Assembly: GCF_034190915.1 (NCBI RefSeq) | Contig: NW_026947486.1 | Location: 77,604,044-77,668,043, forward strand | DNA: 64,000 bases | DNA from: Cavia porcellus | Taxonomy: Eukaryota > Chordata > Mammalia > Rodentia > Caviidae | Direction of reading: 5' to 3' | Part shown: positions 12,250-22,808 of the stretch, one piece after another | How positions within the stretch are numbered: the stretch's first letter is position 1 | Layout of the letters: each line of letters opens with the position of its first letter | Made by a program: the position numbers and the translations under genes | Notes under the pieces: model-generated | Told to the model about the DNA's origin: nothing | Database searches by the model: none | Seen by the model: the letters and a program-made list of their open reading frames with translations, nothing else

Positions 12250-13359
12250 GCAGTTAAACATGTGTGAAAACCCTTTAAAATATTTGTTAAATAACAAAAC
12301 TTGGAAACAAATTCTACTTCAATGACATTATACTAAAGAAATAATTAGAAATAGGGATAAATTCAATTGAATGTGTATAATGTTTTAGAATTTTGTAAAG
12401 CACTTCTTTAATAAGAATCACTTGTGTATGGACAGATGTACATGTAAGACAAGTTACATTTCCTCCAGTAAAGTGCAAACATTTTTAAATACCTTGACCA
12501 TGTGAAAAACTTTATCATAAAAACTTGTGTCAATTTGATAGAAAAGTAATGATATCACAGTTTCAAAATTGAAGTATCTTTGATTATTAATTACATACAT
12601 ACATAAATATCTACCTATGCACAGTCACATATATGTATATAATATATTCATATACATACATATTCATATATATTATTATATATTTTGTATATATACACAG
12701 CAAGAAATATCCGTATTCGGTTATTGGCATCAAATAAAGTATTTAGGCTATTATTCTTATTCCTCTCCTTGTCCAGATGTATGCTAACCCAATCTTATTT
12801 TTAGGTAGACCAAGGCTCTACTCATTTTTTCTCTACCTGCATACTTTACTTTTTAAACTGTATCGCTCAGGATACAATACCTAATTTACTTTTCTTGATA
12901 CTTTTTATATTGAAAATTCCAATTCCTGTATGAAATAAGAAAGAATAGAGAGGAGTGTGCCTTTTCCCTTAAATCAGCTTCCATGAGGTAAAGAGGCAGA
13001 TCTAGTTCTCTGGTTAATCTCAGTCGGGAGTATCAAATTTGAAGGCACAGAGCATTTCCTACAATTCTCCTTGTTGCTGCTTAATACAATTGTTGCTAAA
13101 CTCTGAGATGATTTTCTTTTAACTCACATTTCTGGTAATTGTCAAGCAAATGTTAAACTTTAGCATTTATCTTTTTGGTGTTCTCATACCTGTTTTGGTG
13201 GGTATTTAAGAGAGACTGATTAAAATTTGCTAGCCAACAGTCATTTTAATGTTAAAATCATGATTATCTGTTGATCACTTCTTTGCATGTGAAAAAAGCT
13301 TTTAATCTTATGTAAGGAAATATAATAAGTCTGGAACCAGCAGGAAACTTAACAAAAAT
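12250..13359. other. Unannotated AT-rich sequence with a TA-rich low-complexity patch
   Basis: Between about 12590 and 12700 there is a run of ACATACAT/TATATA-type low complexity. The rest is AT-rich and shows no recognised gene or repeat. Confidence 0.45.
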
Positions 13360-14160
13360 TTTGAACAGCTCTTTTTGAGATGTAATTCACATAGTATGCA
13401 ATTTACTCATTTAAACTCTATGATAAATGTAGTTTAGTACATATTAGACATGTGCAACCATCACTACGTTACAACTTGAAAAGATTTTCATTGTCTCAGT
13501 ATAGAAAGTATACTTATTAAGAGTTGGTTGCTCTTTCCCCTAAGTCCATACCTTAGTTGCAGACAATCACAGTGTCCTCTTTTTTCTATAGATTTGCCCC
13601 CCAGTCATTTCATTTAAATGTAAATCATAAATAGTTTGGTTTTGTTTCCTCTTCCTTTCATTTACTACACTGTTTCCAAGATTAATTCCTGTTACAGCAT
13701 GAATCAGTGCTTCATTCAATTTTTGCATAGTAATATTCTATTGTATTGATATAAAATATTTATTAAGTAATGCACATTTAAGTTGTATGCATTTTGTTGC
13801 TTATGTGTAATATTATTGCCAATGTTAATATATTTTAATAGATATGTGTTTTCATTTCTCTTGGATATATCAGGAGAAGTGCTAGGTCACAAAGTAACTC
13901 TATGGTTTTTTTTTTTTTTAAACTAAATGCCAACGGCCTTCACATGTGCTGCATTCATGTGCATTCCCATCAGCAATGGATGAAAGTTATAATTTATTCA
14001 AATCCTCACCAAAATTTTATTTTTTTTTGATTCTAGCTTTAGTGTTTATGAAGTGGAACTGGTTGCACTTTTGAGTTACATCTATCGGATGTAAATATTG
14101 AGTATATTTGATGAGCTTCTTGGAAATTTTTATGTTTGCAGAAATGTTCAAATCAGTAAA
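13360..14160 (-). mobile_element. Old mammalian L1 (L1M-type) 3' portion, minus strand
   Basis: Antisense of the L1 ORF2 3' end and 3'UTR. Landmarks typical of ancient L1 are GTAATTCACATA, ATTTACTCATTTAAA, GTGCAACCATCAC, TAATATTCTATTGTATTGATAT, CATTTCTCTTGG and the CATTCCCATCAGCAATG block. It is heavily diverged and non-coding. The twin-primed younger L1 lies immediately downstream and probably interrupts it. Confidence 0.72.
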
Positions 14161-14989
14161 TTATTTTTTAAAATTGCTACATCACTTAGCAGCCATGTAT
14201 AAAATATTACATGAAACATTTTAAAATAAATAATTAGTATAAAAGTTTTAGGATTGTGGCTGTTTTCATTTTTCTGGTTCTTCCTACCCATGAACAAGGT
14301 TTGTGTTTCCATTTTCTGATATTCTCTTTGATCTCTTTTTTGGGAATACTATAATTTTGAATGTATAGAAATTTTACTTACTTCATTTGATTGATTTTAA
14401 GTATTTCTTTTTCTTTGATGTTATTGTAGAAGGGATGATTTTGCTAATTTCTCCCCTCAGGGATGTTGTTGTTTGTGTACATGAATGCTATTGATTTTTG
14501 AGTACTGACATTGCATCCAGCTATGCTAACAAATATGGTTATTAAATCTTCAAGTATTTTGGTGGAGCTTCTATCTAGACTATCATGTCATCTGCAAATA
14601 ATGATAATTTAACATCTCCACTTCCTTTCTTTATTCATATCACTTCTTTTTGTTGTCTAATTGCTTTGGTGAATATCTCCAGAAATGCATTGAGTAGGAA
14701 TAGTAATAGTGCATATTCTTGTCTTGTAATTGATTTTAGAGGGAAAACTTTCAGTTTTTGACTGTTTAGTAAGATACTGTATGTTTGTTTGTAGTAGATA
14801 ACTTTTATCAGATTGTGAAAGAGGTCATCAATTACAATTTTCTTTTGGGTTATTAACATGAATGGGTGTTGAACTTTCTCAAAGACTTTTTCTGCATCTA
14901 TTGAGAGTATCATATGATTTTTGTCTTTGGATCTGCTGATAGGGTATATTACATTTACTGATTTGCATAAGTTGAACTATCCCTGCATC

Positions 14990-16280
14990 TGCAGATTTAA
15001 TGCAATCCAATCAAAATACCATTATCACACCCCACAGAAATATGGAAAACTTTCCTAAAACTATTTTTGGAAAGGAAGACACCAAGAATAGCAAAAACAA
15101 TTATCAGCAACAAAGGAAAGGCAGGTGGAATCAAATCCCTGACTCGAATTTTTACTAAAATGTTACTGTTTTAAAAGTAACAGCATATTAGCTGGCAAAA
15201 ACACATATTTGAGAATCAGTGGAAACAATTAGAAGATGCAGAAAAAACTACAAACACACTCAGCCACCTTATATTTGACAAAAGAACAAAACATGATTTC
15301 TAAAAGAAAGATATCTTCTTTCTTCCAGCTGGTGGTGGAAAAGCTTGCTTTCCACATACCAAAGACTAAAATTTTACCCATGCTTCTAAGTTTGCACTAA
15401 ATTAAAATCAAAATGTTTCAAATATCTAAATATTTAAAAAGAAACACAATCTACTGGAAGAGAGTAAAAGTAGAACTCTTGAAGACACAGGTGTAGGGAA
15501 ACCTTTCAGGAACAAAACTCCAATTTCATGGGAAATATTACAAAGAATTAACAACTGGGTTCTCATCATTTTGAAAAGTTTTGTACAGTAAAAAAAGGAC
15601 CAACAGAGTGCAAAGACAACCCATAGAGTGGGGGGAAATTTATTCAGTTGTTCCTCTGACAAAGGATTAATATCTAGAATGTACAAATAATTGAAAAACA
15701 TCAGACCACCCAAATTTAAAGTTCCAGTACAAACGTGGGCCTGTAAGATATTACACGTTACTCAAGTGAAGAACTACAATAGGAAATTAATAGATGAAAA
15801 AATGTCACTGGTTATTCAAGAGATGCAAATTTTAACAGTGCTGAGCTTCCATCTCACTCCATAAAGAATGGCTAACATCAAGAAATTAACAAATGCTGGA
15901 GGGGCTATAAATAAAAAGGAACACTTCTGCGTTTTTGGTGGGAGTGTAGACTGGTGCAACCACTGTGGAAATCGGTCAGCATGTTCCTCAAAAAATTAGA
16001 ATTAGAGGCCTCTTGGTTATCTTCCAGGAAGAATTAAATTCATACCACAACGCTATATGCACACCCATGTTTTATAGCATCGTAGTTTGTAATAGCTAAC
16101 TTTTGCACACAACATAAATGTCAGTCAAATTAGGAATGACTAAATGATGTGCTTTTTTAATGCAATATGGTACTATACTCAACCACAAAGTTAAATTTGA
16201 GATGTTTCTAAGTAAATGGATATAACTTGACGCCATACTCTTAAGTGAACTAAACTGGACAAACATGTATAAATATGGTA
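14990..16280 (+). pseudogene. L1 ORF2 C-terminal remnant (sense half of the inverted L1)
   Basis: This covers the region C-terminal to the reverse transcriptase. Recognisable are the stretch encoding the Ser-Lys-Gly-Lys-Ala-Gly-Gly-Ile motif (about 15100-15140), the His-Leu-Ile-Phe-Asp-Lys region (about 15265) and the Cys-rich tail (about 15895-15960, GTTTTTGGTGGGAGTGTAGACTGG). The frame is broken throughout. Confidence 0.75.
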
Positions 16281-16289
16281 TTGTTCCCC

Positions 16290-16620
16290 TGATGTAAACA
16301 AAACAAAACAAAACAAAACAAAACAACCTCAAAGAGCAAATAAGGGCTATAATGCATGATAGAAATTGTGAAATAGGAAGAAATTGATCAAAGGGAAAGA
16401 GTAACTAGGAAGAAAGAAGGACAAGGAAGAAAAAAGGAAAAAGACAAGAAAAGATAAAATGGAAACAATGATTTGGATATAAGGAGGGAAACAGGAGTTG
16501 AAGGGAGAGGGAGGAATTTGAGGAAAAAGAGGAATGAAGATATATCATATATAGGAACAAATTCTCTGTGATGAATATGATCACTATGTATATATAAATT
16601 TTATCACTAAATTTAATTAA
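16290..16620 (+). repeat. L1 3'UTR: (AAAAC)n followed by a polypurine tract
   Basis: An (ACAAA)n run at about 16295-16325 is followed by an almost pure purine stretch (16370-16550). It then ends with GTGATGAATATGATCACTATG and an A/T-rich tail. The same 3' structure appears in sense at 63.6-63.78 kb and in antisense at about 31.59-31.73 kb (shared GAGCAAATAAG). This marks an L1 subfamily different from element E. Confidence 0.65.
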
Positions 16621-17144
16621 AATATGAATCAATAAGTACTAGTTTACATCCTCATGCTTTGATTGCATTGCATATTTCTTGTACTTAGTGACCACAACTT
16701 ATTGGAAACACCATGGAGAACATTTCAAAAGGACCTATTTGTCCATTCTTCATTCTTTTTTTTGGATTAGAAATTTCTTTTTCTAAATATTTTATTTAAG
16801 GGAAAAAAACAAGGGTGGAAATAACACATAATTTCAAAAAAATAAACAGTAAGAAATAACTAGTTGATAATTACATATTGTCCTCTTTGAAGCATGCAAA
16901 GTGCACAAACAGTGAGACTACAAACAGTTCTGTTCAACTATTCGACAAAAAATTAGTAATATTGTTATCAATTTTATACACTTAAACATACATGCAGTAA
17001 GATCCTCTAGAGAACATTCTTTCCTCCTTTGTTTTACAGTAGCAATTACACATTTTGGGTTTTATTACTCCTTCATTTCATATTACTTTTTACGCTAGAG
17101 ACACAATGTGATATTTATAAATACAATTGTTATTTATTTCATTA
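16621..17144. other. Unannotated AT-rich sequence, possibly L1 B 3'UTR
   Basis: No gene or clear repeat. It lies directly next to the 3' end of antisense L1 B, so part of it may be a diverged 3'UTR. I could not align it with the other 3'UTRs here. Confidence 0.35.
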
Positions 17145-19119
17145 ATGAGAATAGCCTCAACTTGTCTCCATTTGTCGATGAAGGCCTCAAGACCATCCTT
17201 TTTATAGCTGAGTAATATTTCATTGTACAAAAATGCCACATTTTTTTTTAATCCACTCTGTGGTTGACAGGCATCTTGGTTGTTTCGAAGATTTAGCTAT
17301 TACAAATTGCGCTGCTATGAATACGGGTGCAAATATATCACTGTCATATGAACTTTTCAGTTTTTCTGATAAAACACCCAAGAGGAGAATACCTGGGTTG
17401 AATGGAACTTTAAATCCTAGTCTTATGAGAATTTTCCATACTGATTTCCATAGTGGCTTCACCGGTCTACACCTCCACCAACAGTGGAGCAGTGTTCTTT
17501 TTTTCCGCACAACCTCACCAACATTTATCATCAGCTGATTTCTTGATGCCAGCTATTCTTTCCTGAGTGAGATGAAATTTCAGTGCTATTTTAATTTGCA
17601 TTTCTCGAATGACCAGTGATGGTAAACACTTTTTCATGTATATAGTTGCCATTTATATATCTTCATCTGCAAACTGTGTGTTCATCTCAGATGCCCATTT
17701 TTGGAGAGAGTCTTTGAATTTTGGGGGCTTGTTGTTTGCCAATTCTTTATATGTTCTGGATATAAGTCCTTTATCTAAGGGGGTTACTGGCTAAAATGCT
17801 TTCCCATTCTTTGGGTTTTCTTTTCACTCTGTTGATTTTTTTTTTTTGAAGTGCAGGAACTTTTAATAATATGAGATTCCAATTGTTTATTCTTTGAAGA
17901 GTTTGTGTTTTGTTCATGAATTCTCTACCAACCCCTATGCCTCCAAGACTTCTACCTACCTTGCCTTCCAGGATATTTAGTGTTTATGATTTAATATTTT
18001 GGTCTTTGATCCATTTAGACTTTAGTGCATGGTGATAGGCATGGATCTAGTTTCAGTCTTCAGTATGTGGAGAGCCAATATTTCCAACACCAATATCATG
18101 TGGTTGTGTGTCTTTGTAGTAGTGCTTGCATCTTCTAATCTGTTCCATTGATCCTCAGGTCTCTTTCTTTGCCAGTACCATTCTTATTTTATCACTGTGG
18201 CTTTGTAATACAGTTTCCTGTCAGGAATTGAGATGCCTCCTCCCTTGGCTTTGTTGCCCAGAATTGGCTTTACTATTCTTGGTTTCTTCTGTTTCCAAAT
18301 GAATTTTAGGAGTGTTTTCTCTAGATCTGTGAGGTATGTTAATGGCATTTTGATTGGGATTGCATTAAATCTGCACAATAGATTTGGGAATACAGTCATT
18401 TTCACAATGCTGGCTCTTCCTGGCCAAGAAGAAAGAATATCCTTCCATTTTCTAATATCCTCTTCATTCTCCTTTTTTAGCATATCGTAATTTTCAGCAT
18501 ATAGGTCTTTTACATTCTTAGCTTAATTCCTAAGTATTTCATTTTTTTAGATGCTATTGTGAAGGACAATATTTCCATAATTTCTCTCTTGGTCAGTTTT
18601 TTGTTTGTGTACAGGAATGCTACTGATTTTTGAGTACTGATTTTGTATCCAGTTACACTGCTGAATTTGTTTATTACTTCTAGTAGTCTTTTAATGGAGT
18701 TTTTTTGGATCTTCTTTATAAAGTATAATTCATCTGAAAATAGTGATAATTTAACTTCTTCCTTTCCTATCTTTATTCCTTTTATTTAGGTCTCTTGTCT
18801 GATTGCTCTAGCTAGTGTTTTCACAACTATGTTGAATAGGAGTGTTGATAGTGGACATCCTTAACTTGTTCCTGATTTTAAAGAGAAAGATTTCAGTTTT
18901 TGTCCATTTATTATTATGTTGGCCATTACTTTGTTATAGATTGCCTTTATAAGATTGAAGAAGATGCCATGTATTCTGAGTTTCTGAAGTATTTTTATCA
19001 TGAACATGTGTTAGACTTTATCGAAAGCTTTTATTTGCATCTAGTAAGATGACCATGTGGTTTTGTTTTTGGCTGTGTTAATGTATTATATTTGTTGATT
19101 TGCATATGTTAAACTATTC

Positions 19120-19223
19120 GGGGGTTGGGGATTTAACTCAGTGGCATAAGCGCCTTTCTTGCAAGCAGGCAGTCGTGAGTTTGATCCCTGGTACCGATAA
19201 AAACGAAAAAGACAAAAAAAAAA
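19120..19223 (+). mobile_element. ID-type SINE (tRNA-derived), inserted in L1 B
   Basis: The body begins GGGGGTTGGGGATTTAACTC and contains a tRNA-like A box and a B box (GAGTTTGATCCCT). It ends with the tail GGTACCGATAAAAACG plus GAAAAAGAC and an A run. It is flanked by the perfect 11-base duplication TTAAACTATTC at 19109-19119 and 19224-19234. Insertion is opposite to the host L1. This is a typical L1-mobilised SINE. Confidence 0.93.
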
Positions 19224-19549
19224 TTAAACTATTCCTACATTCCTGGAATGAATCCCACTTGGTCATGTTGTATAATCTTCTTGATGATTTGCTGCATTCT
19301 ATTAACCAGTATTTTATTGAGAAGCATTGCATCAATGTTCCTTAGTGAGACTGGCCTATAGTTCTCCTTTTTGGTTGAGTCTTTCTCTGGTTGTGGTATC
19401 AAGAGTAATACTTGCCTCCAGGAATGTTTTAGGGAGGATTGCTTCCTTTTCAATTTCATTGAAGAGTTTAAGGAGTATTGGCATCAAATTTTCTCTAAAT
19501 TTCTTGTAGAATTCAGCCATGAATCCATCAGGAGCTTGGCTTTTCTTTT

Positions 19550-19683
19550 CTTCTTTTTCTTTTTCTTTCTTTCATTTTTTTTTTTTTTGTTTTTTTCCTT
19601 TTTATTGGTACCAGGTATCGAACTCACGACTGCCTGCTTGCAAGGCAGGGGCTTATGCCGCTGAGCTAAATCCCCAGGCCCTG
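19550..19683 (-). mobile_element. ID-type SINE, minus strand, inserted in L1 B
   Basis: Reverse complement of the ID consensus: a T-rich tail (19550-19605), GGTACCAGG, TCGAACTCACGACTGCC (B box complement), then GAGCTAAATCCCCAGGCCC. It is flanked by GGCTTTTCTTTT at 19538-19549 and again at about 19684-19695. It faces the ID at 19120, about 330 bases away. Confidence 0.9.
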
Positions 19684-20299
19684 GGCTTTTCTTTTTTGAT
19701 AAGTTTTTTAATTACATTTTCAATTTCAATAGCTTATATTGGGTTATTCAAAGTTGCTATATCTTCTTGGTTGATCTTTGGTAGTTCGTATGTTTCTAGA
19801 AATCTGTCCATTTCCTCTGTGCTTTCCACTCTATGTGATGTAGAGATTTTCAAAATAAGTATTTATGATTTTTTGTATTTCCTTGGGATCTGTCGTAATT
19901 TCCCCCTTTCAGTCCTTTATGCATGAATTTGAGTTTTCTTTCTTTTGCTTTATAAGGTTAGCTAGAGGTTTGTCAATTTTGTTTATTCTCTCAAAACACC
20001 AGTGTTTTGATTCATTTGTATTTTTTTTAGTTTCAATTGCATTGATTTCTCCTCTAATCTTTACAATTTCCTCTCTTCTATGAGTTTTGGGTTTAACTTG
20101 CTCTTCTTTTTCTAGAAGCTTTAGATGAAGCATTAGGTTGTTTGTTTTTGCTCTGTTTTCTTGATATGACAATTTATTGCTATATATTTCACTCTTAAAA
20201 TCACTTTCATTGCATCTCACACATTGAAGTATGTTGCTTCTGTATTTTCACTGAGTTATAAGTATTGTTTTATTTCTTGAGTTTTCTTGATTTGAGAGT

Positions 20300-21117
20300 T
20301 TGTACTGAAAAATCTGCTGTAAGTCTAATGGGCTTTCCTTGATAGGTGAGTTGTGTCTTTTGTAGCAGCTTTTATTATTCTGTTTTTTATGCTATATGTC
20401 TGAGATTTTAATTATTATATGTCTGGGTGTTTTCCTATGTTGGTTGTGACTGTTTGGCATTCTATATGCCGTGCTTATCTGCATATCAGATTTTCCCCAT
20501 ATTTGGAATATTTTCTGCCATTACTTCTCTGAATATTTTAGTTATGTCATTTGCATTGACTCCTGCATCTTCATTGATGCCTGTAATTTACACATTGTTG
20601 CTCTTGGCATCATCTTGAAGCTGTTGCATTGTCATTTCATGTTGGTTTGTTATTTTTAAAAGTTCTATCCTTTCATGAGCACTAACTGTGATCCTTTTCT
20701 CAAAATCCCAAATCTTATCTTCAGCTTCATTTAAAAGGTTCTGCCAGTTCTGAATAGAATTTTTTGTTTCTTGGATGTCTCTTTGAGTTTGTTTCATGAA
20801 TTCTATTTATTTTCTATATTGTTCATTCAAGGTTTCAATCAGTTTCCCATGTTCCTGTACTTTTTTCTCTAATTTTTCTTTAGCTGTTCTCAGGCACTCC
20901 TTTACTAAAGTTGTTATTTCTATCTTTACATGGGAGAGTACTTTTAAGTTGATTTCCTCTACAGCCTCATTTTTTAATTTGCTTTTTTTATTCCACTTGC
21001 TATGTTTTCAGAGATTTCTGGTGTGTTACCTTTGAGGTTCTCTGTTTCAGTGTTTCCCTTACTTTCTCCTGATGGACTAGATGTTTGAGATTGCATTTTG
21101 CTTTTTTGTTTTGCCAT
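20300..21117 (-). pseudogene. L1 B ORF1, broken, 3' end missing
   Basis: The antisense start codon is CAT at about 21115-21117, in the context GCCATTTTCTCC, equivalent to the ATG at 47011. The coiled-coil region gives peptides such as M-K-Q-T-Q-R-D-I-Q-E-T-K-N-S (20588-20797). Its 3' end is fused to ORF2 with only two or three shared bases at the joint. Confidence 0.78.
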
Positions 21118-22455
21118 TTTCTCCTTTCAAGTTTATATTTAGTCCTTCGGTCTCGCTAGTGTCAACTGTTGGTAGTGTGTATCTTGGGGTCCTAATGTAA
21201 GTTTGATGTTTGTCCAATTGCAAGGCCCCACAATGAAGAGATGGGCCAGTCACCTGACTTCCCACTGCAGGGCCTATTGGGTGAGTCCTATATTCTTCCT
21301 GAACTGACAAGCCTAGTAGTATTGATGTAGTTCAACTTTTACTTCCTGCTTCCTCCAACTTTATCTTAAGGTTATTCCAGGTCACCAAATATCACTGTCT
21401 ATAGTGTTTGTATCGGATGAGGCTCTGTCATGTCCCTATTATGTGCCTTTGTGTCTCAGAAGCCCTTTTGATTTACTTCAACTTGAGGGAGTCCTTTTTT
21501 GGCGCACTCCTCACTCTGCTTGATGTTCTCTGTGTGCAGGAAGGAGTCACCCACACTCTTGTCAGACTCACCAAGATCTTACAGTTAGTTGGAGGGAGCT
21601 TTACTTCTGGCCCTATTTTCCCACTGTACACCTCTATTTTAGGGGCATACATACCACACTGACTGGAGCCTGCTATGATATTCTCTTTGGGTTAGGCAGT
21701 TACTGAATCTTTCTTCAAGGTAGCACAGTTAATCCGCTGTATTCCAGGGTTCTGGGAGACAGGGTAGGAGGTCAAGTTCAACACCAATTTTAGGTGTAGG
21801 AGGTAGGGAGTGTCCTTGAGTGGCCAGCAGAGGTTCTGGGTCTGGGTGTCCACTGTGTGCAGGCCCAGGTAGGTCCCAGGGCAGTGTATGACATTCCTCA
21901 GTGCTGACTGGAGTAGTGCAGGAAACAGGTGCCTGTGCAGGCCAAGGTCTGAGGGTGGCACCAGTTCCCTAGGGCCAGAGGGATTCACACAGGAAACTTG
22001 CAGAGGCCTGGGCCAAGGTCACAGGGCAGTGTGGATTTCCTCAGGGCCAGATGGAGTCACATCTATTTCTGGGTTTTGAGCAATGTTTCAAAGCTTCCTA
22101 GATTCACTGGAAATCACTTAGCCCACTTTTCGCTCTTGGAGCAGACTGCTGGCAGCTGCTTACCACTTGGAGCTCACTTTGAGTGGGCCTGTTGGGCTTG
22201 CAGGGACTACATGTATCCTTTGGTGATTTCAGACACAGGGTGTGGTCTTTCTGCCTGGGAGCAAAGTTCTAAAGCTTCTCTAGGCACTGGAATTAAACCC
22301 CTGCACAGTCAGGGCCTGGGACAGGATTCTTGGCCCTGTCTGCTGCTTGGAGTTGGCTGAGCATGGCCTGGTTAGGCCCATGGGTACCTCCTATGGGTCT
22401 TAGGATGATTTCAGATGCAGGGCATCCTCTTACTGCCTGGGAGCAAAGTTCCCAC
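21118..22455 (-). promoter_or_regulatory. L1 B 5'UTR with 71-72-bp and ~182-bp tandem units
   Basis: Two arrays are visible on the plus strand. In 21845-22062 about three units of 71-72 bases repeat CAGGAAAC (21919, 21990), GGCCAAGGTC, and AGGGCCAGA(G/T)GGA(G/T)TCACA. In 22070-22455 about two units of 182 bases repeat CTGCCTGGGAGCAAAGTT (22251 and 22433), TGATTTCAGA and GGGCCTG. The position upstream of ORF1 suggests a tandem promoter array. The function is inferred by analogy with mouse L1 monomers. Confidence 0.7.
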
Positions 22456-22510
22456 CCTTCATTCTTAATTGTTGTGGTCTGTTGATTTTAAGGTCTCCTG
22501 ACTGGTATAA

Positions 22511-22666
22511 TCTTTTTTTGTTTGTTTTTGGTCTTTTTGAACTAGGCAGTTCTAACTGGCCTAGAACTGATTTTGTAGCCCAGGCTGGCCTCAAATTCAC
22601 AGCAATCCTCTTACCGTCATCCTCCCAAATGCTGGGACTAAAGGAGTACACCACCATGCCTGGCTA
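22511..22666 (-). mobile_element. B1-like (7SL-derived) SINE, minus strand
   Basis: The reverse complement of a B1 element: a T-rich start, CCCAGGCTGGCCTCAAATTC, CTCCCAAATGCTGGGAC and CACCATGCCTGGCT at the end. It is diverged and has no clear flanking duplication. It lies just beyond the 5' end of L1 B. Confidence 0.85.
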
Positions 22667-22701
22667 CGATGATGTAATCTTATCTAAATACAGATAAGTA
22701 A

Positions 22702-22808
22702 TGGGGTCCTGGATTTAGCTCAGGGGCATAGGCGCTTGCCTGGCAAGTGAGATCAAGAGTTTGATCCCCAGTAACAAAGACAAATAAGTAAATAAATAAA
22801 AATAAAGA
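22702..22808 (+). mobile_element. ID-type SINE, older copy
   Basis: GGATTTAGCTCAGGGGCATA, then GCGCTTGCCTGGCAAG, AGTTTGATCCCCAGTA and an A/AAT-rich tail. More diverged than the 19.1 and 40.7 kb copies, and it lacks their CGATAAAAACG tail. Confidence 0.82.

Larger units (their letters stand above)
14237..16620 (+). mobile_element. 5'-truncated L1 with a twin-priming inversion
   Basis: 14237 to about 14989 is antisense ORF2, equivalent to 50575 back to 49815 of the young L1. It begins GTATAAAAGTTTT and ends CCCTGCATC. About 14991 onward is sense ORF2, starting GCAGATTTAATGCAATCC, which corresponds to 50573 onward. The two halves therefore abut in the same source position. The sense half runs through the ORF2 C-terminus to a purine-rich 3'UTR and an A/T-rich end near 16620. 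This is the known product of twin priming during target-primed reverse transcription. Stops and indels make it non-coding. Confidence 0.85.
17145..20300 (-). pseudogene. L1 B ORF2 without endonuclease domain, broken
   Basis: Contains reverse transcriptase and C-terminal segments only. Peptides such as the [16 protein letters not shown] motif are visible antisense at 18184-18483, and the N-Y-R-P-V-S-L motif at 19235-19459. The N-terminal endonuclease coding region is absent: at about 20300 the sequence passes straight into ORF1-like sequence. Two ID insertions interrupt it. Confidence 0.8.
17145..22455 (-). mobile_element. L1 element B: near full-length LINE-1, minus strand, endonuclease domain deleted
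   Basis: Read antisense, it goes from the ORF2 C-terminal end (17145) through reverse transcriptase (18.6-19.5 kb) to about 20300. It then jumps into ORF1 (about 20300-21117) and a long 5'UTR (21118-22455) with tandem units. Two ID SINEs are inserted at 19120 and 19550. At the ORF2/ORF1 joint the ~1 kb equivalent to 47826-48875 of the young copy is missing. That segment is the end of ORF1 and the whole endonuclease domain. Stops and indels are numerous. Confidence 0.85.

Noticed and set aside
17233..17538. Plus-strand frames of 80-130 codons between 17.2 and 20.7 kb
   Set aside because: They are antisense shadows of L1 B ORF2 and ORF1.
19120..19223. tRNA-like sequence with A and B boxes as a tRNA gene
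   Set aside because: It has a SINE tail, poly-A and target-site duplications, and lacks a proper cloverleaf. The same applies to the copies at 22.7, 30.2, 40.2 and 40.7 kb.
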